Source of the DNA: a virus
Direction: 5' to 3' (one strand)
IMG/VR virus record: IMGVR_UViG_3300042869_001172
Location: 113,649-177,648 of that record
DNA: 64,000 nucleotides
Positions 9,723 to 19,306 of this stretch are shown piece by piece (the first letter of the stretch is position 1; each line of letters begins with the position of its first letter). Position numbers and translations under genes: made by a program. The notes under the pieces were generated by a model. That model was not told the origin of the DNA, searched no databases, and saw nothing but the letters and a program-made list of their open reading frames with translations.

Positions 9723-10540
9723 GTAAAACAATTTTTTTTAATTCATCACTCCCACGAGCGGGTTCAACATTATTCCAAAACCTAATTGGTCAAAATCCGG
9801 AATTTTATGTTACTCCTACTTCAGGGTTGATTGAATTAATTTTCGGAGCAAAAAATCATTACAACAATTCCCAAGAGATTAGAGCTCAAGATGCGGATTT
9901 AATGGATAAAGCGTTTATTAATTTTTGTCGTGATGGGATGCAAGGTTTCTTTAAACCATTAACTGACAAACCTTTTGTTTTAGATAAAAGTCGAGGGTGG
10001 GGAATACATTACCAATTAATAAATCTTTTCCAAGAAAGACCAAAAATTGTGTGTATGGTGAGAGACATTAGAAGTATCTACTCTTCAATGGAAAAAAACT
10101 TTAGAAAAAACCCAACCAAAGAAAACCATGTTCAAAACCCTAACGAACTTATAGGGACAACCTTAAATAAAAGGATTGATATTTGGGGTGGAGGAGCACC
10201 GGTCGGTATCTCTGTTGACCGACTCCAAGATATAATCCAACAAGGATTGGATTCTAATATCTTATTTATCCGTTATGAAGACTTAATGGATAATCCTGAA
10301 GAGGAACTTAGAAAGTTTTACAATTACATTGAATTACCTTACTATGAAGGTCATAATTTTCAAACTATTGAACAAATTACTCACGAAAATGATGTGGTAC
10401 ATGGAATATATGGGGACCATAAACTCCGAACAGAATTTAAAAGAAAACCGGACGATTTTAATGAAATTTTAGGTTATGAAAATTGTGAAAGAATAAAACG
10501 ACATTATCAATGGTTTTACAACTATTTTGGTTATGTATAA
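9719..10540 (+). CDS. sulfotransferase (PAPS-dependent)
   Basis: A 273-residue protein of the P-loop-like sulfotransferase superfamily. These enzymes move the sulfuryl group of PAPS to hydroxyls or amines of glycans and other acceptors. Residues about 10-17 (S-L-P-R-A-G-S-T) match the 5'-phosphosulfate loop. The R-D-I-R-S-I-Y-S-S segment near 113-121 matches the 3'-phosphate-binding helix. The ATG at 9719 (M-G-K-T-I-F-F) is chosen because the 5'-phosphosulfate loop normally lies within the first 20 residues; the upstream TTG extension adds a hydrophobic leader from AT-rich spacer. The gene sits between fibre genes and a glycosyltransferase, so modification of virion or host surface sugars is a fair inference. 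The acceptor cannot be read from sequence. Confidence 0.8.
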   Translation: MGKTIFFNSSLPRAGSTLFQNLIGQNPEFYVTPTSGLIELIFGAKNHYNNSQEIRAQDADLMDKAFINFCRDGMQGFFKPLTDKPFVLDKSRGWGIHYQLINLFQERPKIVCMVRDIRSIYSSMEKNFRKNPTKENHVQNPNELIGTTLNKRIDIWGGGAPVGISVDRLQDIIQQGLDSNILFIRYEDLMDNPEEELRKFYNYIELPYYEGHNFQTIEQITHENDVVHGIYGDHKLRTEFKRKPDDFNEILGYENCERIKRHYQWFYNYFGYV

Positions 10541-10557
10541 TTAATAAAAAATAAGAA

Positions 10558-11433
10558 ATGAATATAATATTTACTATCGATGGTGGATTAGGAAAATCCA
10601 TTATGAGTACAGCGGTTTTAAGCGCAATAAAAAAACAATACTCTAATGCCTATATTATTGTTATTACTGGATATCCGGATGTTTTTATTGCAAATCCAAA
10701 TGTAAATAAAGTGTTAAATCATACACAAACCAACGGGATATATAAAAAATACATAATGAATAAAGATTGTAAGGTGTTTGTTTCTGACCCCTACAATACT
10801 AGTGATTACATTACAGAATCCAAACACTTAATTGAAATTTGGTGTGAGATGTTTGGTATTACTTATAACGGAGAACAACCCGAACTGTTCATCTCAAAAT
10901 CGGAAAGACAATATTTTGAAAATTTTTATAAGACGGACAAACCAATTTTCGCTATTCAAACTAATGGCGGTGGAGTAGGTCAACCATTACAATATAGTTG
11001 GACTCGAGATATTCCACAAACAGTTGTTGAAGAAATTATTAGTCAATTCAAAGACAAATACACAATTCTTCATATTAAACGAGAAGACCAATTATCTTAT
11101 CCGGATACTTTACAAGCGTTAGATTCTTTTAGAAGTATTGCAATTCTTTTAACCTTATCTGAAAAAAGGTTATTAATAGATTCAAGTGCGATGCATATGG
11201 CTCAGGCTCTTGGACTTTCATCTGTAGTTATGTGGGTAGGAACTAATCCAAAAATATTTGGATATGAAAATAACCAAAATATTGTTGCAAATGCTCCCAC
11301 AAGAGAAATAAATTTAGAACATAATTATTATGCTAAACATTTGTTGTTTGAAGATTTGGGGACCATTCCTTATAACGATTTGAATGAGATGTTTGATATA
11401 GATATAATCATTAACGCAATAAAATCCTTGTAA
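10558..11433 (+). CDS. glycosyltransferase family 9-like (ADP-heptosyltransferase type)
   Basis: A 291-residue protein with the two-domain GT-B layout of GT9 enzymes. It starts M-N-I-I-F-T-I-D-G-G-L-G-K-S-I-M, corresponding to the G-G-(I/L)-G-(D/K) loop of heptosyltransferases. The C-terminal half contains an I-D-S-S-A-M-H-M-A-Q-A-L-G segment, matching the nucleotide-sugar-binding D-(S/T)-x-x-x-H-x-A-x-A-x-G motif. It begins 17 nt after the sulfotransferase and is probably in the same operon. The family transfers heptose or other sugars from ADP- or UDP-donors. Here it may decorate virion fibres or host surface glycans; the substrate is unknown. Confidence 0.75.
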   Translation: MNIIFTIDGGLGKSIMSTAVLSAIKKQYSNAYIIVITGYPDVFIANPNVNKVLNHTQTNGIYKKYIMNKDCKVFVSDPYNTSDYITESKHLIEIWCEMFGITYNGEQPELFISKSERQYFENFYKTDKPIFAIQTNGGGVGQPLQYSWTRDIPQTVVEEIISQFKDKYTILHIKREDQLSYPDTLQALDSFRSIAILLTLSEKRLLIDSSAMHMAQALGLSSVVMWVGTNPKIFGYENNQNIVANAPTREINLEHNYYAKHLLFEDLGTIPYNDLNEMFDIDIIINAIKSL

Positions 11434-11487
11434 ACAATATAATTTTTAAAGATTTTAAGGGTGAAGTTAGTACATCAATGAAAAAAT

Positions 11488-11522
11488 AAAAAAGGGGTAG
11501 TAGCGAGCTTCCCCCTTTATTT
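11488..11522 (+). terminator. intrinsic terminator after the glycosyltransferase
   Basis: An A-run and GGGG are followed by a short loop and then CCCCC with TTTATTTT. The hairpin lies 55 nt after the glycosyltransferase stop and could also serve the convergent minus-strand gene. Confidence 0.6.
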
Positions 11523-11545
11523 TGTTACCATTACTGATAACGGTC

Positions 11546-11731
11546 CTAAATGTCCTCTTTAAGAGGTTTTCGATTTTCATTAACTTTATAAAATTTTAAA
11601 AGTTTTAATGAATCAATATATTGTTTCTCAAGTCTATCTAATTCGTCAATTGACGTAACGCCCTCACAAGCATTGTTATAATTTTCTTCAGATTCTTGAA
11701 TAATTTTCTGTATCGTGGAAAGAAGTTTCAT
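11546..11731 (-). CDS. small protein with capsid-targeting-like N-terminus
   Basis: A 61-residue protein starting M-K-L-L-S-T-I-Q-K-I-I-Q-E-S-E-E. The rest is a charged helical segment with the heptad look of a short coiled coil. It is the only minus-strand gene in the first 42 kb. On its own strand it has an ATATTTAT box 5 nt before the ATG, which supports it as a real gene. The N-terminal pattern, hydrophobic helix then I-x-E-(S/Q), resembles the T4 capsid-targeting peptide cleaved by the prohead protease. That match is by pattern only. Confidence 0.6.
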   Translation of the reverse strand: MKLLSTIQKIIQESEENYNNACEGVTSIDELDRLEKQYIDSLKLLKFYKVNENRKPLKEDI

Positions 11732-11736
11732 ATAAT

Positions 11737-11743
11737 ATAAATA
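11737..11743 (-). promoter_or_regulatory. late-type promoter box, minus strand
   Basis: The plus strand reads ATAAATA, that is TATTTAT on the minus strand, 5 nt before the start codon at 11731. Confidence 0.5.
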
Positions 11744-11813
11744 TTCCCTAACCCTGTCTTTATTTGTTTTTCAATAAAACTATATTTCTTTTGTATAAAA
11801 CTCACTATTGGGT

Positions 11814-11820
11814 TATTTAT
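11814..11820 (+). promoter_or_regulatory. late-type promoter box TATTTAT
   Basis: TATTTAT lies 16 nt before the ATG at 11837. A second box of this type points the other way at 11737-11743. Confidence 0.5.
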
Positions 11821-11836
11821 AGTAAAACAAATTTGA

Positions 11837-14305
11837 ATGGCTTGTAATTTTTATGACATAACGATAGGTGCCCTTGATTTAGCGGACGCGACAGGAAATT
11901 CCGACCCATTACTTAATGGTGTTGTATTTGTTGATTATTTTAATTGTGATAATATTAATCAGAATGGTTCATATTCCGAGGCGGGGGTTTATTTAAATAG
12001 TATATGTGCTAGTGATGTTCAAACTCCGGTAATTTATTATTATAAAGATAATTTAGGTTTAATTGCAACGAATAGTACTACGGACATACAAGGTCCTTGT
12101 GACATTGAAGTGACACCCACACCAACCACAACGACTACACCAACAAATACTCCAACCCCAACAAATACTCCAACCCCAACAAGTGGTAATATTGTTCAAT
12201 TTCAAAGTTGTAGTAATCCGTTAATTAAATTTAGGTTTGTCGATTTACCCTCAATTCTTGTTATTGGTACCACTTATTTAATTACAGATACTTTATTTAA
12301 TGAATGTGCAACTGTTATAACTTATGATGGTTCGGGTCCAATATATAATGGGACGGGAGTTAGTTTTGTACAAGTTTCTTCAGGTTGTGAGGATATTGCT
12401 TGTCCAACAACACCCGATTTACCTTGTCCTAATAGTATATATTGTTTTAACACAACATTACCCGCTTTAACGGGTTACAGTGGAAATTATACTGAGACGG
12501 GATACTATAATGATAAACAATATTACTCGGGAGATTCAATTACAACATCATTTATTTATTACACAGGAATATATTGGTGTTTAAGTGATAGTTTAGGTGG
12601 CGATTGTATTTTACAAGGTGCGACACCCTGTAAATCAATATGTCCCGACATTTCAGCAACGGATTTCAATGTAGGAGAGTGCCCACCTCCAACTCCATTA
12701 CCAATCGATTGTACGACATTTGATTTTGAAGCTTATTTTGATTGTGGTTGGGAACCAACACCAACATTAACCATTACTCCAACTAACACTCCAACTAACA
12801 CTCCAACTAACACTCCAACACCAACAAGTAATCCTTGTTTAGGTACCGCAGTATCGTTTAGTTTAAGTGGGTATACTCCGGTAAGTCCTACTGTGACAGT
12901 TACACCTACTGTCATGCCGACACCTAACATTCCTGTTGGAGGTCAAGTAACTTTTAATATGTTAGAAAGTGTCTTCAGTTGTGTGTCCGTTAAGGTATTA
13001 ATCATTTGTGAAACAGGGGTTGAGGTATATACCTCAGATAGTTTAGTTTATATGGGACTCCCAATTAGTGTAGGTACTACAATGTTGGCGATGGTGAACG
13101 GAGAACAAAAATGTATAACATATATTAGAGATGATTTCGACTACTCATCAAATACTACTGTTGGAGATATTTACAATGTTTATGGTAATTGTAGTAATTG
13201 TTCAATATTACCAACTCCAACTCCAACCCCAACAAATACTAATACTCAAACACCTACAAATACTCCCACCCCTACTCAAACACCCACCCCTAGCTCAACT
13301 TTTGGTACGACACCTCCCCCTACTCCAACAATAACGTCAACACCAACAAAAACCCCAACACCAACACCAAATTGGGTATATGTATTTCAAACTTGTCAAC
13401 CGGTATTTTTCCAAACACAGAATTCAATGGTAATACAAACATTACCTCACGGTTCATTAATTGTTGGTGAAACAATTAAAGATATTCTTGGTTCTTGTTG
13501 GACTTATCTTGGTAGATATAATACAGGATATATTCCACCTACAAATGTAATTTCAATTACATTCCAAGGGGATAATTTTAGTTCAATAACGACTAAATTT
13601 AGTGACTGTACCTCTTGTGGAGTTCCGGTTATTATACCTTCAACTAATAAGTTTTTATATGAAAGTTGTTATGTTATTTCAGGAAATGTTTATAAGACTC
13701 AAGTAGTTCAAACAGTACAACACCCTGGAATAACAACAATTGGGCAGGTAATTAAAAGCCCTGAGATTTTTGGGAATTGTTTTACATATTTAGGGGAAGT
13801 ACCTGAAACTTATACTATTCCGGGTAATTTTGTCCCTATTGTTCAAACCGGAGATTATTTTACAAGTTCAATTGGTGTATCTGATACTACCATATATCCT
13901 GATTGTAGTACCTGTTTTTATGTTGGTCCAATAGACCCTGGTCCGGGAGGAGGTACACAACAAAAAATCATATGTGATTTGTTATATCACCAAGGATACT
14001 TACCTAAAGAAATTTGGGAAGCGGATGAGAAGTTTGGTAGATTGATGTTAAAAACAAATAAAAAAGGAATGTTTGGATATTTGACTTGGGCTAAACCCGT
14101 GGTTAATTTCTTAACTAAGAACCCACAATATTCGAAATATTTCTATTTAATAACAAAACCTTGGTCTGAACACATGGCATATATGATGGGTGTATTACCT
14201 GAGGATAATAAACTTGGAAAAGTAATACATTATTTTGGTAATAAATTCTCACTTATGGTTTATGAATTTATCACATCTAAGAAAAAAAGAAGAAAAAATA
14301 AATAA
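11837..14305 (+). CDS. multi-linker fibre protein with helical C-terminal domain
   Basis: An 822-residue protein. The first 90 residues (M-A-C-N-F-Y-D-I-T-I-G-A) are closely paralogous to the start of the protein at 14626. P-T linkers near residues 92-116, 300-330 and 455-512 separate cysteine-containing beta modules. Two of these modules are related copies with F-Q-(T/S)-C near the start and W/F-T-Y-L-G later. The last 105 residues switch to a lysine-rich, probably helical domain with G-Y-L-P-K-E-I-W-E-A-D and a C-terminal K-K-K-R-R-K. That domain is unlike the rest and may bind the virion or another structural protein. Likely a virion appendage driven by the late-type box upstream. Confidence 0.65.
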   Translation: MACNFYDITIGALDLADATGNSDPLLNGVVFVDYFNCDNINQNGSYSEAGVYLNSICASDVQTPVIYYYKDNLGLIATNSTTDIQGPCDIEVTPTPTTTTTPTNTPTPTNTPTPTSGNIVQFQSCSNPLIKFRFVDLPSILVIGTTYLITDTLFNECATVITYDGSGPIYNGTGVSFVQVSSGCEDIACPTTPDLPCPNSIYCFNTTLPALTGYSGNYTETGYYNDKQYYSGDSITTSFIYYTGIYWCLSDSLGGDCILQGATPCKSICPDISATDFNVGECPPPTPLPIDCTTFDFEAYFDCGWEPTPTLTITPTNTPTNTPTNTPTPTSNPCLGTAVSFSLSGYTPVSPTVTVTPTVMPTPNIPVGGQVTFNMLESVFSCVSVKVLIICETGVEVYTSDSLVYMGLPISVGTTMLAMVNGEQKCITYIRDDFDYSSNTTVGDIYNVYGNCSNCSILPTPTPTPTNTNTQTPTNTPTPTQTPTPSSTFGTTPPPTPTITSTPTKTPTPTPNWVYVFQTCQPVFFQTQNSMVIQTLPHGSLIVGETIKDILGSCWTYLGRYNTGYIPPTNVISITFQGDNFSSITTKFSDCTSCGVPVIIPSTNKFLYESCYVISGNVYKTQVVQTVQHPGITTIGQVIKSPEIFGNCFTYLGEVPETYTIPGNFVPIVQTGDYFTSSIGVSDTTIYPDCSTCFYVGPIDPGPGGGTQQKIICDLLYHQGYLPKEIWEADEKFGRLMLKTNKKGMFGYLTWAKPVVNFLTKNPQYSKYFYLITKPWSEHMAYMMGVLPEDNKLGKVIHYFGNKFSLMVYEFITSKKKRRKNK

Positions 14306-14523
14306 TGGCAATACAAGTAACAATTAATAGTATAACAGGACAATCACCCTATAACCTTTACATATGTCAAAGTAATGGGAGTGGTTGTTTCTATGTGACA
14401 ACAATAACCACAACGCCGTATGTGTTTAATATACCATCACCATATGATACATCATCATCTTATATGTTGAAGGTGGTGGATGCAAATAACTGTACAATAA
14501 GCGGAATTGAAAGTGTAATATAA
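14305..14523 (+). CDS. small SprB-like virion protein
   Basis: A 72-residue protein starting M-A-I-Q-V-T-I-N-S-I-T-G. The A of its start codon is the last base of the previous stop (TAATG), so translation is coupled. The layout, S-P-Y-N-L-Y-I-C, then a C-rich strand, a P-turn, and V-V-D-A-N-N-C, is that of one SprB-like module. It resembles the proteins at 1340 and the N-terminus of 1724. Function unknown; probably a minor virion subunit. Confidence 0.55.
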   Translation: MAIQVTINSITGQSPYNLYICQSNGSGCFYVTTITTTPYVFNIPSPYDTSSSYMLKVVDANNCTISGIESVI

Positions 14524-14625
14524 GTCAATTAGTAGTAATAATACTATACTTGGGTTATTATATTATCATAAAAAAAAAATAAAGTTATAATTATAAAATA
14601 AGATGAATAAAATGAATAAAATATA

Positions 14626-16944
14626 ATGGCTTGTAGTTTTTATGACATAACGATAAGTGCTATTGATTTGGCAGACGCGACGGGCAATTCTGACCCATTA
14701 CTTAATGGAGTTGTATTTGTTAATTATTTTGATTGTGTTGATATTAATCAGGATGACCCATATACTGATAGTGGGTATTACCCAAATAGTATATGTGTTA
14801 GTGATGTACAAACTCCTGTAATTTTTTATTACAAAAATAATTCAGCGTCTTTTACCACAAATAGTACTGTGGAGATGACAAACCCTTGCTCTATTGGGGT
14901 AACTCCGACACCAACTAATACCTCGACACAAACACCAACTAATACGACAACAAACACACAAACACCAACTAATACACCAACACCAACTAATACACCAACA
15001 AACACGCAAACACCTTCAAGTCCCCCAATTATTTGCGGGTTAGGGATAACAACGGGAACGTATTATTATACGGATTGTTGTGGTATCTTTGTTCAAGGAA
15101 TCCAAATTGGTCTTGAAGTATCGTTTAATTATACTAAACCATTTGGAGGAGTAACGAAATTAAATACGAGAACAACGGTCATTTGTTCAACCCCGACCCC
15201 AACCCCAACTCCAACAATTACACCAACAAATACTGTAACACCAACAATTACGACGACAAATACTGTAACACCAACACCAACTAATACCTCTACCCCAACG
15301 CCATCAAATACTCCGGTAATAAGATTGAAGAATGAATGTGACGTTATCACTTTATTTGATATGGGTATTAGTTGTAATATAATACAATCGCCAACAAATA
15401 GCAATCCGTTAGGGGGGATTTTATCAATAAATGTTACAGGTGGTACGGCACCATATTCTTTCTTTTGGGAAGGAGGTCAACGAAGTCAAACTTTATTTGG
15501 GGTTCCGGCTGGTACTTATGAAGTTGTCGTTACAGATTATGATTGGCCTGACGGTAGTCCTGATTATACCGCAACAACAATTTGTGAATTACTCGGACCA
15601 ATTCCTTCATTAACTCCAACAATGACACCATCACCGACTCCAACATCACCAGTTCAATGTGTTGATTTATGTTTAATAGCAATTGGAACTGGCGTTCCAA
15701 ATTTCGGTCCAATACAATTTGTTTGTAATGGAACTCAAAATGGTCGATTTAAATGGTCAAGCGTTGGGTACGATATTGTTTGGAGTATTAATAATAATAG
15801 ATGGGAAATCTACATTATTGGTACAAACAATCCATTAACCTTGGGCGGTGGTGTAGTTATTAGCACTACTGTTGATGTAATACCTGATTCTGCTTGGGTC
15901 GTATTAGGAGGGGATGAACAATATTCCATAACAATGAGTAAAGGGGGATGTCCTCCGGTAATTCCATTACAAGTTAGTGTTAGTAAAACAAACAGTTCTT
16001 GTCAAGGAACCATAAATTGTAATGGTAGTATATCAATATTTGCTCAGAATGGAACTTCACCTTATTCATATAGTATTAATGGAGGGATAACATCTAATTC
16101 AAATAATACTTTTACCAATTTATGTCCAAACACATATACCGTAGTTGTTTATGATTCAGAAAATAATTCACAAACAACTACAGTGACAATTGGGTATGAT
16201 TCGATACCTGTAACTTATCAATTGTCATTGGCGAATGTTGGTGTTGCAACAACAACTTCAGTTCCAAATGTTTCTCAAACAGTTACTCAATTGATGACTT
16301 TAGTATCTAATCCACCTTTACCGGTTGGTGTTAGTGTGACTTTTAATTTAATATCTACCGCATTAATAACGGTAAACGGTCCGGGTAGTGGTAATTCATC
16401 TGTGGTATTTAATGTGACCAAAAATGGATTACCTATAACCACAACCGTTGGTCCAACAACTCCGGTATCTCAAGGGACAAGGCCGTTTTGTTCTCCAAAT
16501 ACCCAAATTATTACTTCAATTCAATATAGTAATTCAATAACAATAACCAATGGAGATATAATACAAATAAATTCAACGACTGTGGACACAATTACTGATG
16601 GGCAAGTTGCATCTCAATCAAACTGTACGACAAATATTATAACTCAAGTTTCTTCAGTGATATCAACACCAACAATTATTGGGGATAATTGTAGTTCTGT
16701 TATTGGAATCTCAAGACAAGTTCAAACAAATGATTTTATTTATGTACCGACAAGTACGATACCTGTATGTTCAAGTTATCAAAGTGCACCTTATGACGAG
16801 TTTTTTGAAATAACATATATAGATTGTGATGGAGTTCAACAAACAGACACAGAGTATTGCTTAAGCACTATATGTACATATAATGTATGTGCAAGAAGTA
16901 TTGTTAGTAGTACCGAAATAATGAATGTTATAGGTTCTTGTTAG
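14626..16944 (+). CDS. fibre protein with SprB repeats and Pro/Thr linkers
   Basis: A 772-residue protein. Residues 1-90 duplicate the N-terminal domain of the protein at 11837 (M-A-C-S-F-Y-D-I-T-I-S-A). P-T linkers lie near residues 92-128, 188-226 and 328-342. Two SprB-type repeats follow: one near 262-320 with G-G-T-A-P-Y-S-F and A-G-T-Y-E-V-V-V-T-D, another near 445-520 with S-S-C and S-P-Y-S-Y-S-I-N. The C-terminal 230 residues are a beta-rich domain of unknown type. Together with 11837 this is a pair of appendages sharing a mounting domain but differing in distal modules. Confidence 0.65.
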   Translation: MACSFYDITISAIDLADATGNSDPLLNGVVFVNYFDCVDINQDDPYTDSGYYPNSICVSDVQTPVIFYYKNNSASFTTNSTVEMTNPCSIGVTPTPTNTSTQTPTNTTTNTQTPTNTPTPTNTPTNTQTPSSPPIICGLGITTGTYYYTDCCGIFVQGIQIGLEVSFNYTKPFGGVTKLNTRTTVICSTPTPTPTPTITPTNTVTPTITTTNTVTPTPTNTSTPTPSNTPVIRLKNECDVITLFDMGISCNIIQSPTNSNPLGGILSINVTGGTAPYSFFWEGGQRSQTLFGVPAGTYEVVVTDYDWPDGSPDYTATTICELLGPIPSLTPTMTPSPTPTSPVQCVDLCLIAIGTGVPNFGPIQFVCNGTQNGRFKWSSVGYDIVWSINNNRWEIYIIGTNNPLTLGGGVVISTTVDVIPDSAWVVLGGDEQYSITMSKGGCPPVIPLQVSVSKTNSSCQGTINCNGSISIFAQNGTSPYSYSINGGITSNSNNTFTNLCPNTYTVVVYDSENNSQTTTVTIGYDSIPVTYQLSLANVGVATTTSVPNVSQTVTQLMTLVSNPPLPVGVSVTFNLISTALITVNGPGSGNSSVVFNVTKNGLPITTTVGPTTPVSQGTRPFCSPNTQIITSIQYSNSITITNGDIIQINSTTVDTITDGQVASQSNCTTNIITQVSSVISTPTIIGDNCSSVIGISRQVQTNDFIYVPTSTIPVCSSYQSAPYDEFFEITYIDCDGVQQTDTEYCLSTICTYNVCARSIVSSTEIMNVIGSC

Positions 16945-17063
16945 ATATTGGAATGGTCGTAATCTCGGTACTCCAATAGGGTGTACTTAATTAGAATAGA
17001 GGTTGGGATTACCACAAATAATAAAAACCTATTTTAATAACTTAATAAGAAAATAAAAAAAAA
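16945..17063. other. non-coding spacer
   Basis: No convincing gene. A weak inverted repeat pairs ATTGGA with TCCAAT near its left end, without a following U-run. The right end is A-rich and leads into the late-type box at 17064. Confidence 0.4.
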
Positions 17064-17070
17064 TATTTAT
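17064..17070 (+). promoter_or_regulatory. late-type promoter box TATTTAT
   Basis: TATTTAT sits 5 nt before the ATG at 17076, the short-spacing form. It would give a leaderless or nearly leaderless mRNA if the box acts as a -10 element. Confidence 0.5.
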
Positions 17071-17075
17071 AGATA

Positions 17076-18926
17076 ATGTCATATATAATTAAAAATACTG
17101 CGGGATTGATTAACACAAGATTAACTGATGTGGGTAGAAGATATCTATCACAAGGGAATTTTGATATTGCTTACTTTCAAATTGGTGATAGTGAGGTAAG
17201 TTATACTGCGGTTCCAAACTATAACCAAACAAATAATAACATTTTAATGCCGGCATTTAATGCTCAAAATGATACGGGTTCCCCTCAATCAAACAAACAG
17301 AATGTCAAGTATCCATATTATGTTCAAGGTAGTAATGGAGGCACCTATGGTATTCCATACATGGACAGTGTAGTTCAACCAATTTATAATTCTGCGGGTA
17401 ACAAAGGGTTTTTTATGACAGGAGGAACTCCCGGAAATTGGAATGTTCAAATAAGTTCTGCGTATACTATGACATCAAACTATCAAGTTGATATGACTAC
17501 TTTAGTTGGTCAAACAGTGATTGACATTACTTTAGATACATTAATTTGTTCACCAACTACAGGAACACCATCAATTAATGATATCATTACAATTATTTAC
17601 GATGGTAATGGTGGTTGTACTAATGTTGGAACATTTCCTGTTTTAACTTATAAAATACAAGATTTGAGCCCTACAACGGGGACTACGGGTACTACGACTT
17701 GGACATTGACTTTAGATAGGTCAGTTCCTGATTATACAGGAAAAGTTTTAGGTGGTGAAATGGCTCGTGTTTTAGTTTACCCATCGGGGATGACAGTAAT
17801 TTATGATACAATAACTCCGGCACCTTATTGGGAAACAGACGCATTTAATTTTGAAAGTCCTTGTGATGTATCACAAAGGGAAAATACTCCGATTTGGAAT
17901 ATGAATATTCCATGGACTGAAAGTCCTGCTGGGTTATTTAGTAATATTTATGAAAATTACACTCAATATGGTTCTGTCAGCTACATTGGTACTAAAGAAT
18001 ACTTAGGGTATAATAATGCTAGTGGGCAAACTGATACGAGTTTCGTAGGTTACTATAATTCATATCAAGAACCAATAATTGTTCCACCATCAAATCAAAA
18101 GGCAATTGCTATCATCCATTATACAAATCAAGATATTGACAATGTGTACGGTGAAAAATTTGCAACAACACCATACGACCCTCAAAACCCAACAGATAAT
18201 ACAGGGTTGGCAAGACACTTTAAATTAACTATCCCTACTCTAATGTGGCATAAATCCTCGGGTAGTTCAATAGGGCAAACATTTTGGATTGACCCACCAG
18301 GTAATTATGATTTATGTGTCCCTCAATATATCAAATCGACTAAAAATCTCGATATGAATGACCCGGGAATTAGATATTATCAATTATGGGATAACAATCC
18401 AAATACGAATGGTAAATTAAATCGGGTTGGTAAAGTTTTTCCTGACCAAGAAATTATTGTTATTGACGACGAAGAAATTATTGCTGCAATGTCGTACAAG
18501 TCAAATAGAAATTGGACTTTACCGGCACCAAAATTATCATTATTAACACCAAATATATGTTCACCTGGTGACACCCCTACTCAACCTTTAGTAACGAACA
18601 TTACTCAAAATGTTTGGGTGACATATCGATTCGATTCAACAGGGTTTACAGATTCATTACATTGTAATTATTATTCTAATATAAGGGCGGATAATACCGT
18701 AACTACTGACCCTAAAAATGTTGCAGTTAGATTTGGTTCAGAATTTAAATTTTTAAATCAACCTTTGAATACATATACAAGTGCTGATTTGAGTGGATAT
18801 TCGGCTAATTCAATGAAATTATTAGTTCAAGTGACAACAGGTGACACTAGACCATTAACAACCGCTTGGAGAGAAATTGATGTGACATCTGATTTAACAG
18901 GTAGTTCAATGGGTATATTACTATGA
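17076..18926 (+). CDS. baseplate or tail structural protein
   Basis: A 616-residue protein. The N-terminus (R-L-T-D-V-G-R-R-Y-L-S-Q-G-N-F, then F-Q-I-G-D-S-E-V-S-Y) fits a pattern I associate with tail or baseplate proteins of large bacteroidete phages. In that pattern a helix is followed by a 'G-D-S-E' strand. The rest is beta-rich with aromatic and Asn/Thr content and no membrane segment. Its stop overlaps the next ORF by 4 nt (ATGA), so the two products are probably made together and may form a complex. Placement at the end of the fibre cluster supports a virion role. A late-type box precedes it. Confidence 0.65.
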   Translation: MSYIIKNTAGLINTRLTDVGRRYLSQGNFDIAYFQIGDSEVSYTAVPNYNQTNNNILMPAFNAQNDTGSPQSNKQNVKYPYYVQGSNGGTYGIPYMDSVVQPIYNSAGNKGFFMTGGTPGNWNVQISSAYTMTSNYQVDMTTLVGQTVIDITLDTLICSPTTGTPSINDIITIIYDGNGGCTNVGTFPVLTYKIQDLSPTTGTTGTTTWTLTLDRSVPDYTGKVLGGEMARVLVYPSGMTVIYDTITPAPYWETDAFNFESPCDVSQRENTPIWNMNIPWTESPAGLFSNIYENYTQYGSVSYIGTKEYLGYNNASGQTDTSFVGYYNSYQEPIIVPPSNQKAIAIIHYTNQDIDNVYGEKFATTPYDPQNPTDNTGLARHFKLTIPTLMWHKSSGSSIGQTFWIDPPGNYDLCVPQYIKSTKNLDMNDPGIRYYQLWDNNPNTNGKLNRVGKVFPDQEIIVIDDEEIIAAMSYKSNRNWTLPAPKLSLLTPNICSPGDTPTQPLVTNITQNVWVTYRFDSTGFTDSLHCNYYSNIRADNTVTTDPKNVAVRFGSEFKFLNQPLNTYTSADLSGYSANSMKLLVQVTTGDTRPLTTAWREIDVTSDLTGSSMGILL

Positions 18927-19300
18927 GTGGTATTACAAATACTACTTTCCAAATTGACCGGGTTATGTATGATTCGGCACCTATCTATAATTTGGCTAAT
19001 TATATTGACCTTCCACAGAATGGGCAATCAAATAATTTAAATTTTGGCGATGAGTATTATCTGTATGCGAATCTTGAAACCGATATATCTGCGACCATAT
19101 ATGAAATGAAATATCTTGTAAATTTAGGTAGGAATCAGTTTTCTAATACATCGAATCCAACTTGGATGTCAGGTACAACTTCATATGTAACGGAGATTGG
19201 GTTATATAATTCACAAAAAGACCTTATGGTTGTATCTAAATTGCAATCACCTGAATTACGACAAGGAATCCAATCTTATGTGATAAAACTTGATTTTTAA
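18923..19300 (+). CDS. small tail or baseplate protein
   Basis: A 125-residue protein whose ATG overlaps the preceding stop. It contains F-G-D-E-Y-Y-L-Y-A-N-L-E-T-D-I, N-P-T-W and V-T-E-I-G-L-Y-N-S-x-K-D-L-M-V-V-S-K-L. The latter resembles the T-E-I-G-L-Y strand of tail-fibre and baseplate wedge proteins. Beta-rich, no signal peptide. Probably a partner of the 616-residue protein, given coupling and matching length to known two-gene modules. Confidence 0.6.
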   Translation: MSGITNTTFQIDRVMYDSAPIYNLANYIDLPQNGQSNNLNFGDEYYLYANLETDISATIYEMKYLVNLGRNQFSNTSNPTWMSGTTSYVTEIGLYNSQKDLMVVSKLQSPELRQGIQSYVIKLDF

Positions 19301-19306
19301 TTTATT

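Noticed and set aside
1-19300. Diversity-generating retroelement in the fibre region
   Set aside because: No reverse transcriptase gene and no template/variable repeat pair with adenine-specific differences was seen.
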